Positions 1 to 10,749 of a DNA stretch of 64,000 nt are shown in pieces. The translations under genes were made by a program, and so were the position numbers. This DNA is from Icerya purchasi (Eukaryota; Arthropoda; Insecta; Hemiptera; Monophlebidae): NCBI GenBank assembly GCA_039619475.1, contig CM077116.1:3100001-3164000 (forward strand), given 5' to 3'. The first letter of the stretch is position 1. Each line of letters opens with the position of its first letter. Below the pieces are notes generated by a model that saw only the letters and a list, made by a program, of their open reading frames with translations, had not been told where the DNA came from and did not search any database.

Positions 1-198
1 ATTTAAATATTCATTTTCTTTCGTAGGCATTTGATTTTTTATTCTTTGGAATTCTGTACATCGAGTTCATCCCGTTTTAACATTTTTCTGTCTTAGGGAA
101 GTAATGAAGAAAAAATTAAGCTTCATCGCTGAATGCGGGTTTCTTTAACATTCGGACACCAGAAACGAATTTTAGGAGTAGTTTAAAAATAGTTGAGT

Positions 199-222
199 TT
201 TTTTTTTTTTTTTTTTTTTTAT
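199..222. repeat. Poly-T tract
   Basis: An uninterrupted run of T. It could be the poly-A tail of a minus-strand retroelement, but no recognisable body follows it to the right, so it is recorded only as a homopolymer. The rest of 1-450 is AT-rich sequence in which nothing else was recognised. Confidence 0.7.
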
Positions 223-419
223 CGTACTGAACAATTCCTCGAAGCATGTATACATGCAAAAAATAACAAATCGAATAAAATTGAAATGAAATATAAAAAC
301 AACATCGCTATTTAATATTTTAATAAAAATAAATAAAACAAATATAAAAAATGATTGATAGTTTTTTTGCTTTTTTTTTTTTTATTTTGTAATTATTGCT
401 TCTAAACTTTTAGGCAAAG

Positions 420-900
420 ATTCAACCAGCTGTTCTTTTGAACTGGCTTATTTTTCTTAAATTTCAACGATTTTCATCAGTCTAATGATGTTTAATATTA
501 TCGAGGTTTCAAGGCGGCGTTTTAAATACTTTTGTCTTTACATTGGTGCATTAAAGTCTTCTCCTATTCCTGCAGTTCTATCCGAAACAAATATGCATCC
601 TCTTTATATTCGCCGATCGCTGCTTGGATATCGTTTCCAAATTAAACGTAGTCCTACGTTCTTTTCTAGTTTCATTCCCTCTTATCATCATATTGACAGC
701 CTCTGACGTTTTGTTCCTGATAAAAATTCCAATTCTCCCCCACATATTATAGTTGCACAGATTTCTGAATTTTTTCCATTTGTTTTTTCCTATAACGAGT
801 TCCTCTATTTTTCTCCCAAGGTTTCATTAGCATAAAGCGACCAATCAATTTTTCTCTTTTTCCACTTCGTGTTAACTCTGCTTCTCGCCAGGTAATTAAG
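420..900 (+). mobile_element. LINE ORF2 fragment (RT-RNase H linker region)
   Basis: Positions 485-706 encode a 73-residue open stretch. Its middle (GALKSSPIPAVLSET, then PLYIRRSLLGYRFQIKR) matches the region between reverse transcriptase and RNase H in I/R1/LOA-like insect LINEs. There, a 'GALKSSPI..ETNEPPL..RR' pattern follows the RT thumb. The upstream bases read in the same style without a start codon, so the ATG at 485 is not a real start. Downstream reading (to about 840) continues past a stop at 704-706. It is a 5'- and 3'-truncated relic, probably of the same broad family as the pieces at 5.6, 13.9, 32.4-34.4 and 44.2 kb. Family assignment comes from remembered motifs, not from a search. 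Confidence 0.6.
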
Positions 901-1079
901 ATTTCTATTAGCCAAGCTAACCACCAAAGAGCCTATCGCGCCACCTTATAGAAAACGAGAGTGTATTTTATTATTGCGCTTATATCTAGTATGCGGTTTT
1001 TTAATTATTTTGCAATTTTCGGGACTCTAATTACGAATGGCGTTTAAGAATAATCATAATATTCCGCTTTAATGCATAG

Positions 1080-1190
1080 GATGCATTATATCGAGTGATA
1101 ATTATTTTTCACTTTTCAGTGTATTTTATTAAATTTTTAGAGTAACGCTTAAAGTGTCGATATTTTTTCGTTTAAAGAAACTATTTCATT
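1080..1190 (+). repeat. Partial copy of the 1.2-1.9 kb palindromic repeat
   Basis: The stretch around 1110-1175 (CACTTTTCAGTGTATTTTAT, then AGTAACGCTTAAAGTGTCGATATTTTTT) matches the outer end of the right arm of the adjacent palindrome (1855-1915) in the same orientation. It therefore sits inverted relative to the left arm that starts at 1231. This makes a nested palindrome. Confidence 0.6.
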
Positions 1191-1230
1191 AGAAAAAATG
1201 TTAAAAATTAAAATTTTTTTTTTTTAAAGA

Positions 1231-1910
1231 AAATACCGACACTTCAAGAGTTACCATAAAAATTTAATAACAGTGCGCTAGAAAGTAAAACGGAGTAATT
1301 CGATTAAAAATATATTTCAGAGTGATATTCCTCAAGTGGTGATATCGTGATTTGTATACAAATTAGAGTCAGCACCAAATTAAAATTAAATTCATATTAG
1401 AACAATAATTAAAAACTGCATTAAATATTCATTAAATTCTTTTTAGATGTTGTAATTTGTGATTTCCGTGACTACTCTAATTAAGTTATTAGTACACTTT
1501 ATAAATGTTTTTAATTAATAACCTTGATTACAGTTACTCAGTTATGTATTCTATTACACGAAATTAATCACTATTACACATATATTTATGAATTAATTAA
1601 TTTTATTTATTTTATATTTAAAACAATTCAATAAATGACGTTGTGTATTTTGTGTAATAGTGATTAATTTCGTGGAATAGAATACATAACTGAGTAACTG
1701 TAATCAAGGTTATTAATTAAAAACATTTATAAAGTGTACAATCACAGTTACGGAGGAAATCAAACATAATAAGTTATTAGTGTTGTATAAGAATTATATC
1801 GTCACTTAAAAGGTATATCACTCTGAAACATATTTTTTATCGAATTATTTTCTTTACTTTTTAGTGCACTTTTATTAAATTTTTATAGTAACTCTTGAAG
1901 TGTTGGTATT
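1231..1910. repeat. Large inverted repeat (palindromic MITE-like unit)
   Basis: The core arms 1493-1580 and 1651-1743 are almost perfect reverse complements, about 88 bp around a 70-bp AT-rich loop. Homology resumes outside them: 1231-1345 (ACACTTCAAGAGTTAC, later TCAGAGTGATAT) is inverted relative to 1790-1910. The left arm carries about 100 bp of extra sequence. There is no coding capacity. A solo copy of the outer part occurs at 14341-14520 and another at 1080-1190. This fits a non-autonomous foldback-like DNA transposon, but no target-site duplication was identified. Confidence 0.7.
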
Positions 1911-2280
1911 CTTTTTTTTTTTTTTTTTTTTTTGAAAAAAAAAACAATTTATTTTACGATTTTTAGCATTATACTTGAACTTTTTTCTCGTTAAAAATCA
2001 ACTTTTTGTGTCATATTATTCTCAAAATTCCACGCTTACAAAAGAAAAATCGATTTCTTTATTTGAAACTGAATTTCAATTGTAAAAACATCAACATGTA
2101 TAATCGCTTTCCTTATTTAAGCTACATTTTCACGCTAATTTGACAAACTGATGGTATTTTAAGTCAATCGCCTCTGTTGTTATACTAATAAGAAATTATC
2201 TAAACGTTTTTTTGCGTTTTCTTGACGAATACACTCAGTTTATGTACACTGACTTTCCTCAGCACTAATGTTTGGTACCA

Positions 2281-2520
2281 CCGCCGAATCGTATATATGA
2301 TTATGAAGTATGTCACTCCGAAACATGTCGGCTATTTTTTAGTATTTTTAAAATATAACTTCTGTAGTACACGTTTTTTATAATATTTGTAATAAGGTAT
2401 ATACTTTCTAATGAACAAAGAATCACTAAAATCGGTCCGCATGAATAAAGTTACGGGCGAACAAAAATAAAAATAAAAAAGAAACATTCAAGACGAACAT
2501 ATCTTCTTTTTGGAAAGACC
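2281..2520 (-). repeat. Dispersed arthropod-type repeat, minus-strand copy
   Basis: On the minus strand this reads TTTGTTCGCCCGTAACTT, then GGACCGATTTTAGTGATTCT, then a run around TTCATTAGAAAG. The same ordered motifs appear on the plus strand at 11930-12140 and 30510-30740. The element is noncoding. Its sequence style (a CGTAACTT ... CCGATTTT.ATGATTCTTTG block) resembles repeats I remember from many insect genomes; identity was not checked. Confidence 0.6.
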
Positions 2521-2639
2521 TGGAAAAATTAAGCTAATTCAGTTAGACTTTCTTGCTACTTTCCTTTTAACGGACTTTTATCAACAGCCCAGTCGTCGGA
2601 AAATATTGAAAAGTGCGGCAAACTAGAAAAAAGTAATTG

Positions 2640-4060
2640 ACGTGGAAACGGGGGGGGGGGGCGTTATCATTTTCAGTAGTTCGTCTTAAAGCGATGCCGC
2701 GAGTGACGAACGTTCGAGGAAGTTCTCTTATTCCATCTGTACGCTTAGTTCAGTTGTGTATAATGGGCGCGCACGAGTGCTGCTGGTCGGTTTTTGTTTA
2801 CTTAGGAATAGCGCTGTAACTGTGGATGGGATTTGATTTTTCTCGTCGCCGACCGACATGGACAAGTGCGGATATTTTCATTATTGCGTTCCGGTAAAGC
2901 TAGACGGCAGTGACAGGTTCGGCTGGTTAAAGTTGGCCGCTGTCGATTATAGAGCTGCGCACTGGCTGCTGAAAATTCTCCTCTGTATACAGAAAGGGCC
3001 GTCGACAACGAGGAACCCTCTCCGTTCGACGGATAATTCCAATATATCAAAAGTGGAAAAGCGCGCTATTCTTTCGCCGCAGACGAGGTCGAAGTGTTTA
3101 TCGCTCTTTCAGTTCAGCGATATAAATTTCCATCAAACAGTGAGAGCTCGACCGACGATGATAATGGAACCGGCAGAGAGGATGTACGGTAGTGTGTCAA
3201 AAGCGATTCCGGGCTGTAAATACATGTTAAACGGAGGTGTAAAGATGGAGTAGTCGAGCGAGTGGCAAACGAAATCAGCGCCACCAATAGAGAGTGTTAT
3301 GTTTACGCATCATTGAGAAGAAGAAATTGCGCTTGTTTATTTGCCGAGCAGCGAAACACTCTTTTGTATTGGCCGGTAGGCTCGAGTTAAGATGAAAATG
3401 AAGATGATCTGGCTCGGTGAACGGCTCTTTTCGAGATGTGTAGCTTTTGTCTGCATTAGTAGCGGCCCGCTGAAACACTAGCGCCATACACGGTCAGATA
3501 TTATCCGCGTACAAATAGACACACTTCAGTGTTCGTCTGTTCCGAGCACGCCGATCGTCAGACGTGCCCCGGACGGAGCCGCGAAGGGCGCTCAGGAAAA
3601 CTAACAACTGAGGGCGACTTTTATCTTGGCAAATAATAGTTTGTTTATCTTGCCGAGTAGCGATGATTTCGCCGTGCACCGGCAAAACGGCCGATATCGT
3701 TTCAAAAGTGCAAACAATTCCGATCACTTTTTCGCACGATAAACTTCGCCAACGACATACGCGCATATGCCGGGGCCTTTTCGCCGCCTATCACATTTCT
3801 GCCGCTAAGTAAACCATCGCCAACGTGTGCTTGCTCTCATTACTCGCCCTGTTCAGCTCCACAACGATTACCTGCGCTCTTTCCGGCTGCAGCGAAAGAC
3901 AAAGAGAATGCGAATCGTCCGAAACAATAAAAAAACGGAAATGGTACTTTGTTTTTTTGTTTTGTTTTTTAACGATTACCGAAAGGAAAGTCGTGCTCAT
4001 ATCGCGCAGCTTCCGAAGTTGCACACCTGTTCCTAATCTCTAATCTTGTTCCGGCACTTG
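2640..4060. other. CpG-rich unique block of unknown role
   Basis: Base composition changes sharply here. GC and CpG are clearly higher than in the flanks, with no match to repeats elsewhere in the window. It begins after a run of G (2649-2660). Modest open frames exist on both strands (131 residues at 2858-3253 plus; 90 residues at 3494-3766 minus; 82 residues at 2802-3050 minus), but none has a recognisable domain. An arthropod initiator-like TTCAGTTGTG lies at about 2749 and a TATAAAT at about 3120. It could be a promoter/5' exon region, a conserved regulatory block, or an unrecognised old transposon. Function cannot be assigned from sequence alone. Confidence 0.35.
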
Positions 4061-5590
4061 AAAGAGGCGCTTGTGCACAAAATTTCAGTCCAACCGAATT
4101 ACAAGGTGTTTTTAGGTTTTCGACAAAAATCGCTTTTCTTCTCACATTAAAGTTGTCTGTATTATAATACCGTTGCGTAATATGAATAATTTTTAAAGTG
4201 AATGTTTATTGAAAGAACGAGGTAAAATTTCAGACTAGATTTTTTTTATACGCGCGAAATAACATCTACAAAATCGGACGAACATGTTTTTTCGCAGTTC
4301 TATAATCATGGTCTAATAATTTGGTGCATTTCGACGCTTGTTGTATTTGCAGATAATGTCGCTAGTAAAATGTAACGCTGGAGCTGTTTTCGGAGGATTT
4401 TAATGGAAACACCATTATTAAGGTGCTAAGGGGTGTTCTACAAAAATTTTTATAGGAGAAAAGATCTCTCCGAAAGATGTATAGGTGTTACATTTTAATT
4501 AAGAACCTCTCCGATAACTCGATGGGGATTCGAAACGAAAAAAGATTCCGCTCCGTCTTGTAAAATAATTTATGTCGCGTACCTATTTCGTTGGCCGATG
4601 AACGTTTTCCAGAGAATTCAGACAAAAGCACACATGGATAAATGTTCGCACGGAAGGACAAAAGTATAAAAAATAATAAAAAATCGACATAAAATTGTTT
4701 AAAAATTGGTAGAAATAATCCGGAAACGAATCGACGAACTAAACGAAATAATGGACTTGAAATATATCCACCAGCCATTTATAACAAAAAGAAAGAAAAG
4801 TGAACAACGTAAAATACCTCGGTCGGTGGTGTTTCAAAATTGTAAAGAGTCCTAGGCACTACTATTCGCCGTTTATTAGCATTATCGGTGACTTATTGAT
4901 CTCAGTTTGAGTCTTCTTAGAAAATACAAAAGTAAATAAATCACTTTCCGTTTTGGAGGTTTTTTCGAAAAGCGCGAAAATGTTCGTTATTGTACTATTC
5001 ATTAAAAAAAGCACCAAATGCCGGTAGACCAACGAAAATTTGTGTCTGTTGTTTATTGTAAGAGCAGATTCGTTTATTTATTGACGGGGAAGAGTATTTT
5101 AATACAAATGGCACAGTGTAGTGTTTCGTGTTCAAGAATGTGTTTCACGGCGAATCAGCCGATTCGTAACTAAATTTTAAAAATGATTAAGGAAGAAACG
5201 CCAACTCAAAACCTGAAAAAAAAAAGCAAGCAATTCTTTTGCGACTTCAATACGTGTAAGCCAACTGTTTACCGAAGACGGTAATTTCTCTAGAGCAGCG
5301 TCCTCAACCTTTCCTTTATCATGCTCGGACTGTGAATTATTAAAAACTTGATTAATATTTTCAACGGGTAAAAATTAATAGTTCTATTACGGAAATTCTC
5401 TGAAACAATTGAAGCTTCTGGAAAATAATTTTCTGAAAATTCAGCAGCCTATTTCTAATGAACTTTTTAAAAATCTCGTTACTGAGCTAATTATTTCCGA
5501 GTGGCAAAGACGGTGAGACACTGACTCCACTAGCAGGCCGCAAGATGTTTCATTACGTTTAAAAATTAATACAGATCAATTTTTTTAATT
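4061..5590. other. No recognisable feature
   Basis: AT-rich sequence with scattered short frames on both strands. The longest, a 96-residue minus-strand frame at 4488-4778, has no recognisable motif. Nothing was found that can be supported as a gene or transposon. Confidence 0.5.
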
Positions 5591-5960
5591 CACAGGTATT
5601 ATCTGGGCATGGTAAGTTTCAATCCTATTTATTTAGGTTTAAGCTTGCTGATGTCCCATCTTGTACTCTGTGTCCATCGGGTGTTATTGATAATGTTAAA
5701 CATTTCCTGTTTTCTGTTCGAATGTCCCGCCTTCTCCGGCATTCGTAAAGCTTATAATATGGCTTCATTCTATACATCCCCTACTCTTGATAAGAGTAAT
5801 CATGCGGTCTTCCTGAAGTAATCTTAAAGAAGCTGTGCGCCTTAAATTTACTTTATGTAATCAGTAGCTTTCTCCCCACACTAATTCAACCGATAGCCCG
5901 ATGATGTTGATCTGCTTCAGCGGCATGGCCTCCTCTTCGGCATGCTTAATTTACTCTATG
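5590..5960 (+). mobile_element. LINE ORF2 C-terminal fragment (zinc-knuckle region)
   Basis: In one frame from 5627 the translation reads FKLADVPSCTLCPSG followed by DNVKHFLF. This is the C-x2-C ... H ... pattern that ends ORF2 of I/R1-type LINEs. The continuation LFECPAFSGIRKAY is in a second frame (within 5609-5821), so a frameshift separates the CxxC from the FECP part. Similar C-terminal pieces occur at 34.15 and 44.2 kb. There is no 5' part and no clear poly-A. It is a dead 5'-truncated copy. Confidence 0.65.
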
Positions 5961-6046
5961 TATTATTTTATGTTAAATTCAAGTACATATTTGTATCGAA
6001 AAGTATTTACATGTTTTTACTTTTATAAATTCGTCTTTTTATCCTT

Positions 6047-6640
6047 ATTTATTTATTTATTTATTTTACGTGTCGTATACAGCAACTTAGGCTAGAGACA
6101 CCGTAAGGAATTATTAAAGTTGAAAGGAAGGAAAAAAAGGAAAATAAAGAGAAATTAACAAGGATTAACAAAATTATAACAACTTTAATAAATTAGAAGA
6201 ATTTAGAAACTGAAATAGTTGGTTAAGCACGGTTTCTTCGTCGCACAGCAAATCCTTTAAATTCGATGGTATTCCATGTTGTTTCCGATAATATTCATAA
6301 ACTGGACATTTAATCAGTAGGTGTTCGACGGTCAGCTGACAATCACATGTCCGGCACTGGGGCGCAGGTTCTTTATTTAACAGGTATGAGTGTGTAAGGC
6401 GAGTGTGCCCAAGTCGTAGTCTGCATAACGTTACCTCCTGTTTTCTGCTTTCTCAGCTTGAGGAAAGCCCTGGTTTCGTGGACGATTTTATGGAGCGTAA
6501 TTTATTTCCTGTTGGTAACTTTTGCCAATCGTCGTCTTTTTATCCTTTCTTCACTGTTGCTACAGACTACTTCACATACAACTTGGTCGGTGACGGGGCC
6601 ATGTTTTTCATCCCATCCTTTTCCAATAATGTAAGTACAT
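6047..6640 (-). mobile_element. LINE 3' end, Jockey-like RNase H tail (minus strand)
   Basis: Reverse-strand translation from about 6430 to 6190 gives RLRLGHTRLTHSYLLN, then PQCRTCDCQLTVEHLLIKCP, ending a few dozen residues later. The 'LCRLRLGHTRLTHSYLL ... C-x2-C ... H-x4-C' signature is highly characteristic of the end of ORF2 in Jockey-group insect LINEs. The preceding NKLRSIKSS at about 6495-6520 fits the linker before it, with frame breaks between. The 3' tail on the minus strand is an (AAAT)n run, seen as TTTATTTATTTATTTA at 6047-6066. It is 5'-truncated and not functional. Confidence 0.8.
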
Positions 6641-6941
6641 CTTACAGAGAACTATTGCGCACACCACCTTTATTTCGTTTTGTTTAAGCTACACATTCAT
6701 TTGCACACATCATTTCTTTTTGGGTGCACTTGTTTCCTGTACTTCGAACACATATATTATGATAAATAGATTTTCCCAATCATAATTTTGGAATTTGGGT
6801 CTAAGAAAAAAAAAAAAAAATACGGATTTGTACCAACACAAAACCCTATGCAATACATGGCTATATTTTGTTGTCCAGCGACATTCTATATACATAATAA
6901 ACACACAAACTGTATTAAAACCGTTAAAAATAATTGTTATT

Positions 6942-6945
6942 GTTA

Positions 6946-6983
<38 letters not shown>

Positions 6984-7020
6984 GTTATTATTATTGTTAT
7001 TATTATTATTATTATTATTT
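6942..7020. repeat. (ATT)n microsatellite
   Basis: About 75 bp of ATT/GTT trinucleotide repeat, starting with several TTG units and becoming almost pure ATT. It generates spurious poly-Asn/Ile/Tyr reading frames on both strands, none of which is a gene. Confidence 0.95.
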
Positions 7021-7103
7021 TTAAATGCAATGTAATAAGTGTTAATATGAATCCCACATAAAGGATTCGTTTTTGAATCAGAATTTACTGTGATCTTTGT
7101 TAA

Positions 7104-7505
7104 TTTTACTTCCTTGTACGTAGTAAAGGAAGTATTATAATCATGAAAAATGTTTAATGTCACATTACAACAAAAATGCTTATTTTTACCACCACTAGAT
7201 CCATTTTTAAGTCGTTTTTGGTGACGTGTGTATCAGCTATATATATCTGTATCTACGCGTAACTCAGAAACGGCTAGTGGCAGAAAGTTATAGGACTCTT
7301 TTAACATCTATTTGTGCACCTCCTTTTTCGCTTACATCGGTCGAATCTCTCTTGGAGCGTTTCGTGGAATTCTTCTCACAACTCAGAAACGAGTAGACGT
7401 AGAGAGTCTAAATTTTAGACTTGGAATTGTTATAAAACCTATTTACTACTCACTCTATCAGTTTTACAAGGAAGTCAAGTGTTGGCCACATCAGATTTTT
7501 TTATC
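7104..7505. repeat. Dispersed repeat starting with a small palindrome
   Basis: It starts with TACTTCCTTGTACGTAGTAA, a near-palindrome (ACTTCCTT ... AAGGAAGT). It continues through a 'CGTAACTCAGAAACG' block (about 7257) that recurs in related form at about 7380. It ends near ACAAGGAAGTCAAGTG (7467-7482), which echoes its start. It is noncoding. The layout resembles a repeat I remember from hemipteran genomes. That recollection is unverified. Confidence 0.5.
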
Positions 7506-7700
7506 ATTAATATCAGTTTGAAACTTAATTCGTCAGTACAATATTGGTATAAAACACGATAATTACTGAATTCGCCGATGAAAAATAAACACTGGGACTG
7601 TTTTATAATTCAGAAATTTTAAATTTCTGCTTTTTTTCGATATCTAACCGATTAGAAAAATAAAAATTTTACATAATATTCAACACTCGATAATGAGCTA

Positions 7701-7856
7701 GCTACTGCGGCGTTGTTGGTTGGGCAGTGGTATTTTGTTCGGGTACAATATTCTGCTACGGCATATTGAAATTTTTGGATGTTTCAATGTGCGGCAGCAG
7801 AATATGATACGCGAACGAAACACAATTAACTAACCGACACACTATGCCATGGTAGC
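7701..7856. repeat. Hairpin made of two inverted SINE heads
   Basis: Positions 7701-7772 and 7780-7856 are imperfect inverted repeats around a 7-10 bp loop. Each arm resembles the tRNA-like head of the SINE family seen at 20822-20985 and 40695-40822. Shared parts are GTTGGTTGGGCAGTG on the left, its counterpart GGTTAGTTAATTG on the reverse of the right, and ATATTCTGCT.CGGCA.ATTGAAA in both. It may be a head-to-head SINE pair or a MITE that took over a SINE head. Confidence 0.65.
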
Positions 7857-8879
7857 TTTTTACCGTGTTCATGTTCGCGTCCGTGATTACACTGCAATCA
7901 GCGACATTACACCTGCTTTTTATCAGTTCGATCAATCTTTACTGTACGTAAGTACACTTTACTGGTTATTACCGATAAAATCAGGCAGCCGTTTTACGGT
8001 GGGCCTCTTTTGTACAACATAACTCTGGTCCCACCGCTTTGCCTATTAAGCAATATGGATAAAAAACCGTTTCCAAATCGCCTTTACAATAGTAGTGTCC
8101 ACAACTAGCAAGAATGTTTCGAACAACATTAACATTTAATCGATAAATCAACAAGAAATAATAACAGTTCGCTAACGAACAATTCGTCCAAAAGTTCACA
8201 CAACGCTAACAAGCTCAACATCCTAAAAACCCGAAACAGAAACAAATCGAAGCTTCGATAAGGATATTGGCGCACCCGGAGCCGATCTAAAAACAATCGA
8301 AACACGTTCAGTCACTCCTCAAGAATCTACGTTCATACTGATATTCGACAATGAGATCTAAATGAATTCTGACGTATCCGTGAGTGATGTAAAATGGTTC
8401 AAAGGAAAATAAATAACGTCCCCCACCGCAAAATATTGAAAGAGCATTTCCTGGAGCGGTGAGATAAAAAATCAAGAACCCAAAAAAGTTACTAGTACAA
8501 CAGTTAATAAAAATTGAAAATTTTCTTTGCATATTTATTTTATAAATAACAATACATTTTTCACTAATATTCATACTATTAATAATTTCCGCCATTTTGA
8601 TTTATATATTAATAATTTACGTAAATGAATTACCCCGTATATGAACATTAATAAAAATTACACATATGTTATTGATTATACTCGTAATAAAAAATTTTTT
8701 GCATAAAATATTAATGAAGTACCTAAAAATATGGAGTATATTTTTTCTTTTTTTTTAATGTACTAAACTCTAAAAAATCATCAATATTTATTTTAAATTT
8801 TTGATTTTTTTCAAATTTTTGTGTATTTATAATAACTATTTTAGTTCTAATGGGAGGTTTAACTAATCCCCCGTGGACA

Positions 8880-9520
8880 CGGCCTTGATGGAGTCCTTTG
8901 TTTTATTAATAAAATTACTTATTCCCTTAGGCTTAATATATGAAACTTTGGACGAAGCTCCTAGTTATCTTCATTATATTCCCGGCCTTAAGGTCGAGAG
9001 GATGCAGCTTATAATCACATAAAATTAGATAATACCTCAGTTTAGCCGGTAATTCTTCCATTTCCTTCCACAAATTAACATTACCCCTCCCTTAACTTAA
9101 ATCCTTTTTTCCTATGAGTTTTAAACTTTTTTATGAATAGCGTTTATTTTTTGATGTTCAGATTTATTAGCTCCTCCCCATGCTTGGTATAGTGTAAGAT
9201 ATTCTCGATGAGTCTTAAAATTTTAGGAGGTAACAATGGCCAAAGTCTATAAATCGCCGATAAAGATTGCCTGATCTCTTTTTTGTTAGTTCCAAAATTA
9301 CAGTACTATCAATCGTTACCCCTGAGAATTTAATATCATACAATCATCACTACAATAGTCATATTCGCATGACTACAAATATGACATTTGATTAGAACTA
9401 ACGGCTCGTTGCTCTTATGTACACTATTTTAGATTTATTCGTATTAATGGAAAAGCCTTGACGACTATGCGCCCAAATTACAAAAGAGTTTAAATGTTTT
9501 TCAATGAGTCCTCCGCTTTA
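8880..9520 (-). mobile_element. Decayed LINE reverse transcriptase (minus strand)
   Basis: Reverse-strand translations include FSINTNKSKIVYIR (about 9455-9415) and, in another frame, SGVTIDSTVILEL (about 9325-9285). These are typical of the region after the RT YADD box in Jockey/R1-type LINEs ('GLSINTNKSKIV' ... 'LGVTIDSTLxW'). The sequence then continues to a C-terminal piece shared with 31990-32165 (motif order: LNPPDPKTRN-like, then TRASSK, then KPKGIN). Multiple stops and frameshifts show a relic. About 8600-8880 is AT-rich flank without recognisable content. Confidence 0.6.
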
Positions 9521-9986
9521 TCTACATCAGAATTTTCAATCACCGTTTCATTTTGTTCGTATATATTTTTCCAATGATGAATTTAAATTTCGAAGATTTC
9601 ACAATTACGTTGTTTATTAGCTCTTTTATTTTGTTTTGTTTCGTTTCGTTTTTTCAATTTTCCTAAAAAATTCCACTTTTTTTTATTAATACTCATTACT
9701 AGTAGATATAATTAAATAAATAGTTGTTCGTAAAATATCCGTCGTTGAACGTTATTGATTATTTTTATACTTTGTTTTGTTCAATTATTGCTTTTTCAAT
9801 TATGAAAGTTTTATAATTACATCTTTTTTTAATTTGCAATTTTACTTTATTCTGCTTTGTATTTGTTGTTTTTCGAAACCATACGTTTGTAATTTTTCAT
9901 TAATATTTATTATTAGCAAGTATAAATTAAGAAATAAAATTGTTTGTAAACTATCTGAAATATTATTGATTATTTCTTCTCCCATT

Positions 9987-9988
<2 letters not shown>

Positions 9989-10017
<29 letters not shown>

Positions 10018-10330
10018 ATAAATAAGTTGAGGGTCTCGCTGAGCAATGCTGCCCGTAGTGCGAGTGCCCAAAACTATCAACGTTTATTAACAAAGTTACT
10101 TAAAATATACAAATGTTTCTATAGTACATTGATATAAAGTTACATATTTACATCTAACGGTATTAACGTAACGCCTATTCCGACGGGGAATACATTGATA
10201 ATGGGTTATTAGGTTTACGTATATTTTGAATTAAAAAAACTTCTTGTACGCAAGTTATTTGGTACATAGATCCCGTTTTCCTCAGAATTTGAAACTTAAC
10301 TATTAACATGATAACGGATAAAGGAGTATA
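9989..10330 (-). mobile_element. Probable retroelement 3' UTR and poly-A tail (minus strand)
   Basis: A poly-T run at 9989-10014 is followed on the plus strand by a GC-richer block, CGCTGAGCAATGCTGCCCGT. Its reverse complement recurs at 18589-18625 (ACGGGCAGCATTGCTCAGCG). The stretch after it (CAACGTTTATTAACAAAGTTAC) resembles the 3' UTR next to another poly-T at 31490-31590. This fits minus-strand LINE or SINE 3' ends. The coding part is not visible. Confidence 0.45.
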
Positions 10331-10719
10331 AAGGAGTATAACGGATAAAAAGGTTTTAATTGGGAAGGATCCCGCATTTGAAGTGGGAAATTACGTGTTT
10401 TTAACATTTGGAATTGATTCGCCTACTGCGTGCACCATTCTATCAACCACAATTTAACTTTATTCTTCCACAGCCCTATTTTCAATTCGTCAAGTATATC
10501 ACGTTTTTTTGTAATGGAAGTATAAGGCTGGAAGTTTATAAAAATCTAGTTAACAAAGTTTTTAATTTCAATTTTGAAATTTTGAAATTTTGAAGGAGGG
10601 CCAAAACCAAGCAAAAATCATCCGTCACCACGGGGTTACTCGCTTTTTCGTGTCAGAGACGGGTATCGTCGCCTAGGATAAAGGCATTTTTAAAAGTGCT
10701 GTCATATAGGACTAATCAA

Positions 10720-10744
10720 GATGCCCGTGTCACAGACGGGCATC
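10720..10744. repeat. Perfect 9-bp-stem hairpin
   Basis: GATGCCCGT and ACGGGCATC are perfect reverse complements separated by GTCACAG. A degraded version, CGTGTCAGAGACGGGTATCG, lies about 85 bp upstream (about 10652), so the hairpin sits in a duplicated block. Role unknown. Confidence 0.7.
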
Positions 10745-10749
10745 GACTT

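Noticed and set aside
2858..3253. 131-residue ORF as a host gene
   Set aside because: No recognisable domain, competing frames on the other strand, and no splice or conservation evidence; kept only as part of a CpG-rich block.
6710..7163. Poly-Asn / poly-Ile / poly-Tyr reading frames on both strands
   Set aside because: Created entirely by the ATT microsatellite; no flanking coding signal.
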